Source: Caulobacteraceae bacterium
Lineage (GTDB): Bacteria; Pseudomonadota; Alphaproteobacteria; Caulobacterales; Caulobacteraceae
Reading direction: 5' to 3'
Assembly (NCBI GenBank): GCA_019748095.1
Contig: JAIEQA010000002.1
Coordinates: 55,132-119,131 of the forward strand
Length of the DNA stretch: 64,000 bases
The number at the start of each line of letters is the position of its first letter. Position 1 is the stretch's first letter. Below the pieces are notes generated by a model, which saw nothing but the letters and a program-made list of their open reading frames with translations, searched no databases and had not been told where the DNA came from. This document shows, in pieces, positions 8,725 through 17,296 of this stretch. A program made the translations under genes and the position numbers.

Positions 8725-9498
8725 CTAGCCCGCGAACTTCGCCATGTCCTCGTCCGAGATGTTCTCGTTGGAATAGACCGAAGACACATCGTCCTCGGCA
8801 TCCAGCGCATCCAGAAGACGCATGAGAGTGCCGACGGCGTCTCCCGTCACCGGCACCTCGGTCTGGGGCTTCCAGACGATGGCGGTGGATTTCGGATCAC
8901 CCAGCACCTTCGACATGGCCTCGGCCACCTCGTTCAGGTCCTCGAAGGCGGTCCAGATGGTATGGCCGGGCGCGTCCTCATAGATGTCAGGCTTGACCAG
9001 ATCGCTCTCGACGTCCTGGGCACCGGCCTCGATGGCGGCCTCCATGATCGCGTCCTCGGTTCCCGCCTCGGCCGGATAGACGATCTTGCCGACCCGGTCC
9101 CACATGAAGGCGACCGAGTTCATTTCGCCCAGCGCCCCGCCGTTCTTGGTGAAGGCGACGCGGATGTTGGAGTTGGCGCGGTTGCGGTTGTCGGTCAGGG
9201 CCTCGACGATAATGCCGACACCGCCGGGGCCCCGGCCCTCATAGCGGACCTCTTCCATCGTATCGACGTCACCGCCGGCCGCCTTGTTGATGGCGCGCTG
9301 GATCACATCCTTGGGCAGGCTCTCGGCCTTGGCGTTGTTGACGGCCAGACGCAGGCGCGGGTTCAGGGCCACGTCGGGCATGCCGGACTTGGCCGCCACG
9401 GTGATGTCGCGCGACAGTTTCGAGAACAGTTTGGAGCGCTGGGCGTCGGCGCGCCCCTTGCGGTGCATGATGTTCTTGAACTTGGAATGGCCGGCCAT
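8725..9498 (-). CDS. yebC: YebC/PmpR-family transcriptional/translational regulator
   Basis: 257 residues from the ATG at 9498, where the family's invariant start [18 protein letters not shown] begins; the frame extends upstream by 18 codons but without conservation. Contains the signature [22 protein letters not shown] and the acidic middle domain. YebC proteins bind DNA or act on ribosomes, relieving stalling at proline-rich motifs in recent work. Convergent with the FzlA-like gene (36-bp gap) and divergent from the small membrane protein gene. Confidence 0.95.
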   Translation of the reverse strand: MAGHSKFKNIMHRKGRADAQRSKLFSKLSRDITVAAKSGMPDVALNPRLRLAVNNAKAESLPKDVIQRAINKAAGGDVDTMEEVRYEGRGPGGVGIIVEALTDNRNRANSNIRVAFTKNGGALGEMNSVAFMWDRVGKIVYPAEAGTEDAIMEAAIEAGAQDVESDLVKPDIYEDAPGHTIWTAFEDLNEVAEAMSKVLGDPKSTAIVWKPQTEVPVTGDAVGTLMRLLDALDAEDDVSSVYSNENISDEDMAKFAG

Positions 9499-9667
9499 AT
9501 TGAACTCTGCAAGGGCGGGGATGATCGCGACCGGATTGGACAGGCCAGGCACGACCGCTTCGGATTTGAGCGCCCGGCTCTAGCCCATGGTCAACGCCCT
9601 GTCACGGCTGACGGGGAACCGCTACGCTCGGTACGGGTTCATGCCACGAACCCCGAGGAGCTGTGCC

Positions 9668-9856
9668 ATGCAAGCCGAAGACGTCTATTATGACGAGCAG
9701 TCCGATGATGAGGCCGACATCGTCGAATGGTATGAAGCCCGGCCGGTGACGGTATCGACCGCGGTGGCCACCGGTTCGATCGTCGCCGCCTTCGCCTTCG
9801 GTGTCCTGACCGCTGTGGGAGCCCTGGCGCTGCTGGGCTACATGGACGAGCGCTGA
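9668..9856 (+). CDS. Small acidic single-helix membrane protein
   Basis: 62 residues from the ATG at 9668, preceded by GAGGAG at good spacing. The N-terminal 30 residues are strongly acidic (YYDEQSDDEADIVEWYE); a hydrophobic helix (STAVATGSIVAAFAFGVLTAVGA region) follows, and the protein ends in YMDER. The frame continues upstream to 9587, but that part looks non-coding. Unknown function; the good ribosome site, acidic N terminus and clean helix support a real gene. It ends 12 bp from the stop of the convergent kynA. Confidence 0.6.
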   Translation: MQAEDVYYDEQSDDEADIVEWYEARPVTVSTAVATGSIVAAFAFGVLTAVGALALLGYMDER

Positions 9857-9868
9857 CGCCCTGCGGCC

Positions 9869-10675
9869 CTACAGACGGGTCCGCAGGGACCAGAGTTCGG
9901 GGAAGCACCGGCGCTCCAGCGTGGACGACAGATAGGCCACGCCGTCGGTACCGCCCGTGCCGCGCCGGCGGCCGATGATGCGCTCCACGGTGACCACGTG
10001 CTTGTGCCGCCAGGTGACGAGGGCGTCGTCCAGATCGACCAGCTTTTCCGCCAGCTGATACAGGGGCCACCAGCGGTCGGTGTCGCGATAGACGGCCAGC
10101 CAGGCCGCCTCGACCGCCTCTGACGGAGTGTAGGGCTGGCTGACGTCGCGGTTCAGCACATCGGCCGGAACCGGCAGGCCGGCGGCCGCCAGCTGGGCGA
10201 GGGTGTCGTCGTACAGGCTGGGGGCCTCCAGTGCCGCGAGCAGCGCCGCGTGAGCCTCGGGCCGATCCGTCTGGAAGGCCAGGAATTTTCGGTCCTTCAG
10301 ACCCAGCATGGTCTCCAGCCGGCGAAACTGGTCGCTCTGGAAGCCCGAACTCGACCCCAGCACACCCCGGAATCGCAGATAGTCCGCCGGGGTCATGGTG
10401 GCCAGAATATCCCAGCTCTGCGTCATAACCGCCTGGATCCGGCTGACCCGGGCCAGGCTCTTGTAGGCCGGCACCAGATCCCCGCCACGCACGAGGCTCT
10501 GGGCCAGGGCGACCTCGTGCAGGATCTGTTTGAGCCACAACTCCTTGGCCTGATGGATGATGACGAACAGCATTTCGTCATGCTGATCGCTGATCGGGGC
10601 CTGGGCCGACAGCAGCCGGTCGAGGTCCAGGTACCGGGCATAGGTCATGTCGGCGGCAGTGTTCGGATCGGTCAT
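9869..10675 (-). CDS. kynA: Tryptophan 2,3-dioxygenase
   Basis: 268 residues from the ATG at 10675. This haem enzyme opens the indole ring of tryptophan to N-formylkynurenine, the first step of the kynurenine pathway. The substrate-site histidine is seen in FVIIHQAKELWLKQ near residue 37, and the proximal haem ligand in VTWRHKHVVTVERIIG followed by GTGGTDGVAYL near the C terminus. Length agrees with bacterial TDO. No kynureninase or formamidase gene is beside it. Confidence 0.97.
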   Translation of the reverse strand: MTDPNTAADMTYARYLDLDRLLSAQAPISDQHDEMLFVIIHQAKELWLKQILHEVALAQSLVRGGDLVPAYKSLARVSRIQAVMTQSWDILATMTPADYLRFRGVLGSSSGFQSDQFRRLETMLGLKDRKFLAFQTDRPEAHAALLAALEAPSLYDDTLAQLAAAGLPVPADVLNRDVSQPYTPSEAVEAAWLAVYRDTDRWWPLYQLAEKLVDLDDALVTWRHKHVVTVERIIGRRRGTGGTDGVAYLSSTLERRCFPELWSLRTRL

Positions 10676-10818
10676 GGCGGTTCTATCGGCCCGAATGGGG
10701 ACGGCCTCAAGTCGGCGACGGGGGTCGCCATGTCCGAACCGGCACGGTAAGGAACGACATCTGCGTTTCCCCCGAGCCCGCAGACAACCCCGATGACTGA
10801 CACCAGAAAGGGCCGTCC

Positions 10819-13686
10819 TTGCTGCTGCTGCTTGCCCTGTTGCCACTGATCGGCGCGCTGGCCCCGGCCCTTGCCATCCGTGCCGGGCGCAATGCCAGTG
10901 CCCTCGCAGCCGGGGCCGTCACCCTGTCGGCGATCCTCCTCCTGGGTGCCCTGGCACCCCAGGTGATGGCAGGCGAGACCGTCCAGGTGCGGATCGACTG
11001 GATCCCCCGGCTGGGCCTGAACCTGAACCTGTTTCTGGACCCCCTGGGTCTCATGTTCGCGGGCATGATCCTGGGCATCGGCCTGCTGATCATTGTCTAT
11101 GCCCGGTTCTACCTGGCCAAGGCCGATCCGATGGGTCGGTTCTTCACCTATCTGCTGCTGTTCCAGGGCGCGATGCTGGGCATCGTCCTGTCGGACAATG
11201 TGCTGCTGCTGCTGATCTTCTGGGAGCTGACCAGCCTCTCGTCCTTCCTGCTGATCGGCTTCTGGCGACACCTGCCCGAGGGGCGACAGGGCGCGCGCAT
11301 GGCGCTGGCGGTGACGGGCGCGGGTGGCCTGTCCCTGATCGCCGGACTGCTGATCCTGGGCAATATCGCCGGCTCCTACGACCTCACCGTGATCCTGCAG
11401 AACCGCGAGGCGATCCAGGCCTCGCCGCTGTACCTGCCGGCCCTGCTGCTGATCCTGGGCGGCTGTTTCACCAAATCGGCCCAGTTTCCGTTCCACTTCT
11501 GGCTGCCCCACGCCATGGCGGCTCCGACACCCGTCAGCGCCTATCTGCACTCCGCCACCATGGTGAAGGCCGGCATCTTCATGCTGGCCCGGCTGTGGCC
11601 CGTCCTGTCGGGTACGGATGAGTGGTTCTATCTGGTCGCCACCACGGGTCTGGTGACCATGGTCTTCGCCGCGGTCGTGGCCCTGTTCAAGGACGACCTG
11701 AAGGGCCTGCTGGCCTATTCGACCATCAGCCATCTCGGCTTCCTGACCATGCTGTTCGGCTTCGGCACGCCAATGGCTGCCGTCGTCGGCGTCTTCCACA
11801 TCATCAACCACGCCACCTTCAAGGCGGCGCTGTTCATGAACGCCGGCATCGTCGATCACGAGGCCGGCACGCGCGACATCAAGCGACTGGGCGGTCTGGC
11901 GACCCTGATGCCGATCGCCGCGACCCTGGCGGTCGTCGCCGGCCTGTCGATGGCCGGCATCCCGCCCCTGAACGGCTTCATCTCCAAGGAGATGATGCTG
12001 GAAGAGGCGTCGCACACCGTCTGGGCGAGCCAGCCATGGCTGGTCCCGGCGCTGGCGACGCTGGGGGCGACCTTCTCGGTGGCCTATTCGTTCCGCTACA
12101 TCGTCCATGTCTATTTCGGGAAGCGGCGCACCGACTATCCCAAGACCCCGCATGATCCGGGCATCGGCCTCTGGGGTCCGCCTGCGGTGCTTGTGGCCCT
12201 CGTGGTCGCCCTCGGCCTGTTCCCGGCCGTGGTCGCCGGGCCGCTGGTCGAGCAGGTGTCGCGGGCGGTCATCGGAGGCGACACGCCCTACTATTCCCTG
12301 TCCCTGTGGCATGGGGTGACCCCGGCCCTGTTCATGAGCATCGCCGCCATCGCGCTCGGACTCGTGATCCTCTCCTTCCATCGCCGGATCGCCGCCGTCT
12401 GGCATGGGCTCCCGCTCCCGGATGCAAAGTCGCTGTTCGACAGGGCGGTCGCCGGCTTCGAACGGATCTCGGTCGCCTTCACGTCAGCGACCCAGAACGG
12501 CTCGCTGGAGCGCTACATCGCCTTCTTCGTCGGAACGGCTGTAGTGGTCGGTTTCGCAGGATTTCTGGGCTTCGGCTACGTGGCCGGGACCCGCCCCACC
12601 ACACCGGCCTCGCCCGTGGCGGTGGTCGGCTGGCTGGCCCTGCTGACGGCCACGGGCCTTGTGGTGTTCAACCACCGGGCGCGCTATCCGGCCCTGATCT
12701 ATATCGGCATCGTCGGCCTGGTCGTCTCGCTGGGCTTTATCCACATGTCGGCCCCGGACCTGGCCCTGACCCAGATCTCGGTCGAGGTGGTCACCATCCT
12801 GCTGATGCTGCTGGCGCTGAACCTGCTGCCGCGGACCAGTCCCCGCGAGAGCCGCCTGCCCCGTCATCTGCGTGACGGCGGACTGGCCGTCCTGGCCGGT
12901 CTCGGGGTCGGGGGCGCGGCCTGGGCGGTCATGACCCGCCCGACTGATACCATCGCGGACTATTTCTGGGACAATGCCAAGTCCGGCGGCGGCGGCACCA
13001 ATGTGGTCAATGTGATCCTGGTCGACTTCCGCGGCTTCGACACCTTCGGGGAGATCATCGTTCTGGGGATCGCCGCCCTTGGTATCTTTGCCCTTCTGGA
13101 AACCGCAGGGACGGGGGCGAGCGGACGACGGATCCGCAACTGGACGTCCGATACCCCGCTCTCCCCCGAGCATCATCCCATGATGCTCGTCGTGGCGACC
13201 CGATTGCTGCTGCCGCTGGCGATCCTGGTCGGCTTCTATATCTTCCTGAGAGGCCACAATCAGCCCGGCGGCGGCTTCATCGCCGGCCTGGTCATCTCCA
13301 TCGCCATTCTGATGCAGTACATGGCTTCCGGCTTCCAGTTCGCGGACCAGCGGCTGCGCGCCGACCACCAGACGCTGATCGCACTCGGCGTCCTGATTGC
13401 GGCGGCGACCGGCCTGGGGTCCCTGATCTTCGGAGCTCCGTTCATGACCACAGCCTTCGGCTATTTCAGCCTGCCCCTGATCGGCCGCTTTGAACTGGCG
13501 ACCGCCATGTTGTTTGACACCGGCGTGGCCCTGACCGTGATCGGGGCTGTGCTGCTGGCCCTGGCCCAACTGTCCCGGGTGGCGCAGAGCGCGGAGCCCC
13601 CCGATCGCGGCGACACGGATCAGGCCATGGACGTCGATCCCTCCCGGCCCGCGCCGGAACCGGCACCCGGGGAGGTCGGCCGGTGA
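10819..13686 (+). CDS. mrpA: Multisubunit Na+/H+ antiporter subunit A fused to subunit B (MrpAB/PhaAB)
   Basis: 955 residues. Residues ~1-500 are NuoL-like (PFHFWLPHAMAAPTPVSAYLHSATMVKAG, the quinone/antiporter core). Residues ~600-780 are the MrpA C-terminal domain. Residues ~790-930 form an MnhB domain beginning near HHPMMLVVATRLLLPLAIL, with RGHNQPGGGFIAGL. The A+B fusion is the PhaAB arrangement common in alphaproteobacteria. The likely start is TTG at 10819, since no in-frame ATG lies nearby. The complex exchanges external H+ for internal Na+ (or K+) and supports alkaline and salt tolerance. Start of a seven-function operon, with overlapping stop/start at nearly every junction. Confidence 0.96.
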   Translation: MLLLLALLPLIGALAPALAIRAGRNASALAAGAVTLSAILLLGALAPQVMAGETVQVRIDWIPRLGLNLNLFLDPLGLMFAGMILGIGLLIIVYARFYLAKADPMGRFFTYLLLFQGAMLGIVLSDNVLLLLIFWELTSLSSFLLIGFWRHLPEGRQGARMALAVTGAGGLSLIAGLLILGNIAGSYDLTVILQNREAIQASPLYLPALLLILGGCFTKSAQFPFHFWLPHAMAAPTPVSAYLHSATMVKAGIFMLARLWPVLSGTDEWFYLVATTGLVTMVFAAVVALFKDDLKGLLAYSTISHLGFLTMLFGFGTPMAAVVGVFHIINHATFKAALFMNAGIVDHEAGTRDIKRLGGLATLMPIAATLAVVAGLSMAGIPPLNGFISKEMMLEEASHTVWASQPWLVPALATLGATFSVAYSFRYIVHVYFGKRRTDYPKTPHDPGIGLWGPPAVLVALVVALGLFPAVVAGPLVEQVSRAVIGGDTPYYSLSLWHGVTPALFMSIAAIALGLVILSFHRRIAAVWHGLPLPDAKSLFDRAVAGFERISVAFTSATQNGSLERYIAFFVGTAVVVGFAGFLGFGYVAGTRPTTPASPVAVVGWLALLTATGLVVFNHRARYPALIYIGIVGLVVSLGFIHMSAPDLALTQISVEVVTILLMLLALNLLPRTSPRESRLPRHLRDGGLAVLAGLGVGGAAWAVMTRPTDTIADYFWDNAKSGGGGTNVVNVILVDFRGFDTFGEIIVLGIAALGIFALLETAGTGASGRRIRNWTSDTPLSPEHHPMMLVVATRLLLPLAILVGFYIFLRGHNQPGGGFIAGLVISIAILMQYMASGFQFADQRLRADHQTLIALGVLIAAATGLGSLIFGAPFMTTAFGYFSLPLIGRFELATAMLFDTGVALTVIGAVLLALAQLSRVAQSAEPPDRGDTDQAMDVDPSRPAPEPAPGEVGR

Positions 13687-14033
13687 TCAGTCTCGAATTT
13701 CTTGTGGCGTCGGCCATCGCCGTCCTGACGGCCGCCGGCGTCTATCTGGCCTTGCGACGCAGGACCTTCCCTGTGGTGCTCGGGCTGGCCTTCCTGTCCT
13801 ATGCGATCAACGTCTTCCTGTTCGCCATGGGCCGCCTCGTGATCGATCGGCCGCCGATCTACGACAAGGCGGCCGAGGCCTATACCGATCCCCTGCCCCA
13901 GGCCCTCGTCCTGACCGCCATCGTCATCGCCTTTGGTATGACGGCCCTCGTCGTGGTCCTGGCCCTGCGCAGCTATCTGGAGACCGGGATCGACCGGGTC
14001 GATGGCCGACCGGACGCGGAGGACCAACCGTGA
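13683..14033 (+). CDS. mrpC: Na+/H+ antiporter subunit C
   Basis: 116 residues, NuoK-like small membrane subunit with three helices and the conserved FLSYAINVFLFAMG segment. GTG start overlaps the mrpA stop by four bases (GTGA), indicating translational coupling. Required with A and D for complex assembly in characterised Mrp systems. Confidence 0.95.
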   Translation: MISLEFLVASAIAVLTAAGVYLALRRRTFPVVLGLAFLSYAINVFLFAMGRLVIDRPPIYDKAAEAYTDPLPQALVLTAIVIAFGMTALVVVLALRSYLETGIDRVDGRPDAEDQP

Positions 14034-15571
14034 GCCTGATCGTGTCCTGGTGGGTGGTCGCCAGCCTCATCCTGCCCGCCGTCATGGGAGCCGGGATCCT
14101 GCTGCTGATGCGGCACAACCTGGTCCTGTCACGCCTCGCCTCGATCGGGTCGGGCCTGGCCCTGCTCGTCATCGCCGTCGCGCTGCTGATCGAGGCCGAC
14201 AGCGGCACGATCCAGAGCTATGCGCTGGGCAACTGGCGCGCGCCATTCGGCATCGTGCTGGTGCTGGACCGGCTGTCGGCGATGATGCTGCTGCTGACGG
14301 CGGTGCTCGGACTGGCCGTCCTGTTCTACACCATCGCCACCGGCACAGACCGCAAGGGCTGGCATTTCCATCCCCTGTTCCAGTTCCAGCTGCTGGGGCT
14401 GAACGGGGCCTTCCTGACGGGCGACCTGTTCAACCTGTTCGTCTTCTTCGAGGTGCTGCTGATCGCCTCCTACGGCCTGATGCTGCACGGACAGGGGGCC
14501 GCCAGACTGAAGGCCGGGGTCCAGTACGTCATCATCAACCTGGTCGGCTCCACCCTGTTTCTGGTCGCGGTTGGTCTGCTTTACGGCATGACCGGGACCC
14601 TCAACATGGCGGACCTGGCGATAAGGGTCAGCGCCGCCCCGGCCGGAGATCAGGGCCTGATCGCCGCCTCCGCCCTGCTGCTCACCGTCGTGTTCGGCCT
14701 GAAGGCGGCGCTGGTCCCCCTGCATTTCTGGCTGCCGGGAACCTATGCCGCGACCTCCGGGGCCGTGGCGGCCCTGTTCGCCATCATGACCAAGGTCGGG
14801 GCCTATTCGATCATCCGCACCAACACCCTGATCTTTGGCGAGGACGCGGGGGCGCTGGCCTTCGTCACCGGATCCTGGCTGCTGCCGGCCGCGCTTGTGA
14901 CGATTGTCGTCGGCTTCATCGGACTGATGGCCGCGCGGGGCCTGCGCGACATGGCTGCCTGGGCCATCGTGGGCTCGATGGGCACCCTTCTCGCTGCGGT
15001 CTCGGTCTTCACGCCCGAGGCCATGGGAGCGGCGCTCTTCTATGTACTGCATTCGACCCTGGCCGGCGCGGGACTGTTCCTCATCGTCGATCTCATCGCC
15101 CGGAGACGGGCCGGACACGGCGATGCCATCGGGCTGGCCCCCCGCTTCAGCCAGATCGAGATCCTGTCGGCCCTGTTCTTCCTCGCCGCCATTGCCACCG
15201 TGGGCCTGCCGCCCCTGTCCGGCTTTGTGGGCAAGCTGCTGATCCTCGACGGTGTGCGCGGCACGCCCTATGTCGTCTGGATCTGGGCGGTCATCCTGCT
15301 GACCACCGTGATCGGCGTCATCGCCTTCGCACGGGCCGGCAGTCTGGTGTTCTGGAAGAGTGCGGCGGTCGAGGGCCTGATGACCACCGGCACCCCGCGC
15401 GGGTCAACCGGCAGCCTTGCCGCCGCCGCCGGCCTGATGGCCGCGCTTGCAGCGCTGACCGTGCTGGCCGGGCCGGTGACGCGCTATACGGCCGACACCG
15501 CCGCGCAGCTGTTTGACCCCGCCGCGTATATCCAGGCCGTTCTCGGTCCGCAGTCGGGAGGCCGTCGATGA
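14030..15571 (+). CDS. mrpD: Na+/H+ antiporter subunit D
   Basis: 513 residues, NuoM/N-like proton-translocating subunit with about 14 helices. Recognisable core: LKAALVPLHFWLPGTYAA near residue 225 and the Glu in FVFFEVLLIASYGLM near residue 140, corresponding to the conserved membrane-embedded acidic residue. GTG start, four-base overlap with mrpC. Part of the same antiporter operon. Confidence 0.96.
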   Translation: MSLIVSWWVVASLILPAVMGAGILLLMRHNLVLSRLASIGSGLALLVIAVALLIEADSGTIQSYALGNWRAPFGIVLVLDRLSAMMLLLTAVLGLAVLFYTIATGTDRKGWHFHPLFQFQLLGLNGAFLTGDLFNLFVFFEVLLIASYGLMLHGQGAARLKAGVQYVIINLVGSTLFLVAVGLLYGMTGTLNMADLAIRVSAAPAGDQGLIAASALLLTVVFGLKAALVPLHFWLPGTYAATSGAVAALFAIMTKVGAYSIIRTNTLIFGEDAGALAFVTGSWLLPAALVTIVVGFIGLMAARGLRDMAAWAIVGSMGTLLAAVSVFTPEAMGAALFYVLHSTLAGAGLFLIVDLIARRRAGHGDAIGLAPRFSQIEILSALFFLAAIATVGLPPLSGFVGKLLILDGVRGTPYVVWIWAVILLTTVIGVIAFARAGSLVFWKSAAVEGLMTTGTPRGSTGSLAAAAGLMAALAALTVLAGPVTRYTADTAAQLFDPAAYIQAVLGPQSGGRR

Positions 15572-16059
15572 TCCGGCGCATTCTTCCACATCCGGGACTC
15601 AGCCTCCTGCTGGTGATCGTCTGGATGCTGATGGTCAATGATCTCGGCTACGGGGCCCTGGTTCTGGGTCTGATCTTCGGCGTCCTCATCCCGCTGATCA
15701 CCAGCCGCTTCTGGCCCGACCGGCCGGTGCTGCGGTTCGGCCCCGCCATGGCCGGCTATGTGGGCATCGTGCTGCTGGACATTATCGTGGCCAACTTCCA
15801 GGTCGCCTGGCTGATCGTGACACGGCGCAATCGCGACCTGGAGTCGCGGTGGATGGTCGTGCCGCTGGAGGTCCGGTCGCCCGAGGCCATCACCGTCCTC
15901 GCGGGCACGATCAGCCTGACGCCCGGCACCGTCTCCAGCGACATTTCTTCCTGCGGGCGCGCCCTGCTGGTGCACGCCATCGACGTCAGCGATCCCGAGG
16001 CCGAGGTCGCCCGCATCAAGCTTCGCTATGAGGCCCGCTTGCTGAAGGTGTTTGCATGA
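15568..16059 (+). CDS. mrpE: Na+/H+ antiporter subunit E
   Basis: 163 residues. Hydrophobic N-terminal half followed by the conserved cytoplasmic part: LEVRSPEAITVLAGTISLTPGT and a C terminus with HAIDVSDPE, characteristic of the MnhE family. ATG overlaps the mrpD stop by four bases. Confidence 0.95.
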   Translation: MIRRILPHPGLSLLLVIVWMLMVNDLGYGALVLGLIFGVLIPLITSRFWPDRPVLRFGPAMAGYVGIVLLDIIVANFQVAWLIVTRRNRDLESRWMVVPLEVRSPEAITVLAGTISLTPGTVSSDISSCGRALLVHAIDVSDPEAEVARIKLRYEARLLKVFA

Positions 16060-16337
16060 CCGGATCCATCCTGCCCCTCGCGCTGGGCTTCGCCTTCCTG
16101 TGCGTGAGCCTCGCCATCCTGCTGAACCTGTTCCGGCTGTGGCGTGGCCCCCTGTCGACCGACCGGATCCTGGCGGTCGACACCCTGACCATCAACGCCA
16201 TCGCCCTGATCGTCCTGTTCGGGATCGCCCAGGCGACGGCCAGCTATTTCGAGGCCGTGATGCTTCTGGCCATGGTCGGCTTCATCGGCACGGTGGCCTA
16301 CTGCAAGTTTCTCCTGCGCGGAGACATCGTCGAATGA
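16056..16337 (+). CDS. mrpF: Na+/H+ antiporter subunit F
   Basis: 93 residues with three transmembrane helices and the family signature RLWRGPLSTDRILAVDTL. The Asp in DRILAVD is the conserved acidic residue of MnhF. ATG overlaps the mrpE stop by four bases. Confidence 0.95.
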   Translation: MTGSILPLALGFAFLCVSLAILLNLFRLWRGPLSTDRILAVDTLTINAIALIVLFGIAQATASYFEAVMLLAMVGFIGTVAYCKFLLRGDIVE

Positions 16338-16747
16338 TTCTCGCCGCGGAACTGCTGATCTCGCTTCTCCTGGTCACAGGCGGAGCCTTCATCCTCGTCG
16401 GCTCCTGGGGCCTCGCGAAGCTGCCTTCGCTGATGACCCGGCTGCACGGGCCCACCAAGGCGACCACCCTCGGCGTCGGATCATGCCTGATTGCCTCCAT
16501 GATCTATTTTCCGGTGTTCGGCTCGACCTGGTCGGCCCACGAGTTGCTGGTCACCCTGTTCCTGTTCCTGACGGCCCCGGTGTCCGCCAACATGATCGCC
16601 AAGGCCCATCTCCACCGACAGGGGCGTGGCATCGACCCCAACCCCTCGGACGCCATTCTCGATGGCCTGCCCCCGGCCCCCGATGGGTCCGACTGGGCGA
16701 CCTTCTCCGGAGCAACCAAGACGCCGGACCAGCCCGGTCACCGGTAG
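16334..16747 (+). CDS. mrpG: Na+/H+ antiporter subunit G
   Basis: 137 residues from the ATG at 16334 (overlapping the mrpF stop by four bases). Three helices with the MnhG motifs GLAKLPSLMTRLHGPTKATT and LFLFLTAPVSANMIAKAH, then a hydrophilic tail of ~35 residues. Last gene of the antiporter operon and last core-chromosome gene before the element boundary. Confidence 0.93.
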   Translation: MILAAELLISLLLVTGGAFILVGSWGLAKLPSLMTRLHGPTKATTLGVGSCLIASMIYFPVFGSTWSAHELLVTLFLFLTAPVSANMIAKAHLHRQGRGIDPNPSDAILDGLPPAPDGSDWATFSGATKTPDQPGHR

Positions 16748-17018
16748 TCCCGCCAAGAGTGTGATGCCGGCAGCACCGAGGCATCGGATGTCACCGCCGT
16801 GGCCGTTCCGGACGCCCGTCCGCCGCAGGCCGGTCCGCCTCGCCCGGGGCCAGGGTCTGCGGGATCATCATGACGGTCACATTGGCCGCAGCGCCGGAAT
16901 CGTTGGCTTGCCTTTCCGGCAGAGCACAGCGCCGCCCGGAGCCTCAAACGCCCCCGCACACGCCGATGCCGGGTCCCGTCGATGATTCCGCCGGGGCGGC
17001 TGGGAAAAACGGAGAAAA
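16748..17018. other. Intergenic, chromosomal side of the element boundary
   Basis: 271 bases between mrpG and the tRNA fragment. No reading frame here has a ribosome site plus family resemblance. I see no clear promoter or terminator. Confidence 0.4.
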
Positions 17019-17063
17019 TGGCGCGCCCGGAACGATTCGAACGTCCGACCCTCAGATTCGTAG
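17019..17063 (-). other. Element attachment site: 3' fragment of tRNA-Arg(ACG)
   Basis: Read on the minus strand, it begins in the anticodon loop (CTACGAA, anticodon ACG). It runs through the 3' anticodon stem (TCTGA), variable loop, T arm with TTCGAAT loop, and 3' acceptor strand CGGGCGC plus GCCA. The 5' half (acceptor, D arm) is missing: the bases on the higher-coordinate side do not form a D arm or the matching TCAGA stem. This is the usual scar of integration into a tRNA 3' end. Confidence 0.85.
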
Positions 17064-17136
17064 GGATACTCAAGGTCGAATTCCGGGCTGTTTCATTTCG
17101 TTCCAAATTGTCTCCCAAGCCATTGTCGTGAATAGA

Positions 17137-17161
17137 CTTTTTTCGGCAAAGCCGTCTTTTT
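17137..17161. terminator. Possible weak bidirectional terminator
   Basis: CGGC-AAA-GCCG hairpin (17144-17154) flanked by T-runs on both sides. The stem is only four base pairs, so this is tentative. It lies between the att site and the integrase gene. Confidence 0.25.
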
Positions 17162-17296
17162 AGCGTTTCAGGCGGTTTCACCCGTTTCCTGTTTTTCTGT
17201 GCCCCATATGTGCCCCAAAGCGATTTCAAGACTGATCGCCTGATGGGTCGCGGGGCACGCGATCCCTAACCCGACACGTGCGGAAAGGGTGCCTGG

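Noticed and set aside
10672..12405. 577-codon minus-strand frame opposite mrpA
   Set aside because: Gln/Gly/His/Asp-rich translation is the mirror of membrane-protein codons; mrpA is unambiguous on the plus strand.
17019..17063. Complete tRNA-Arg gene
   Set aside because: The acceptor 5' strand, D arm and 5' anticodon stem are missing, so it is only a 3' fragment.
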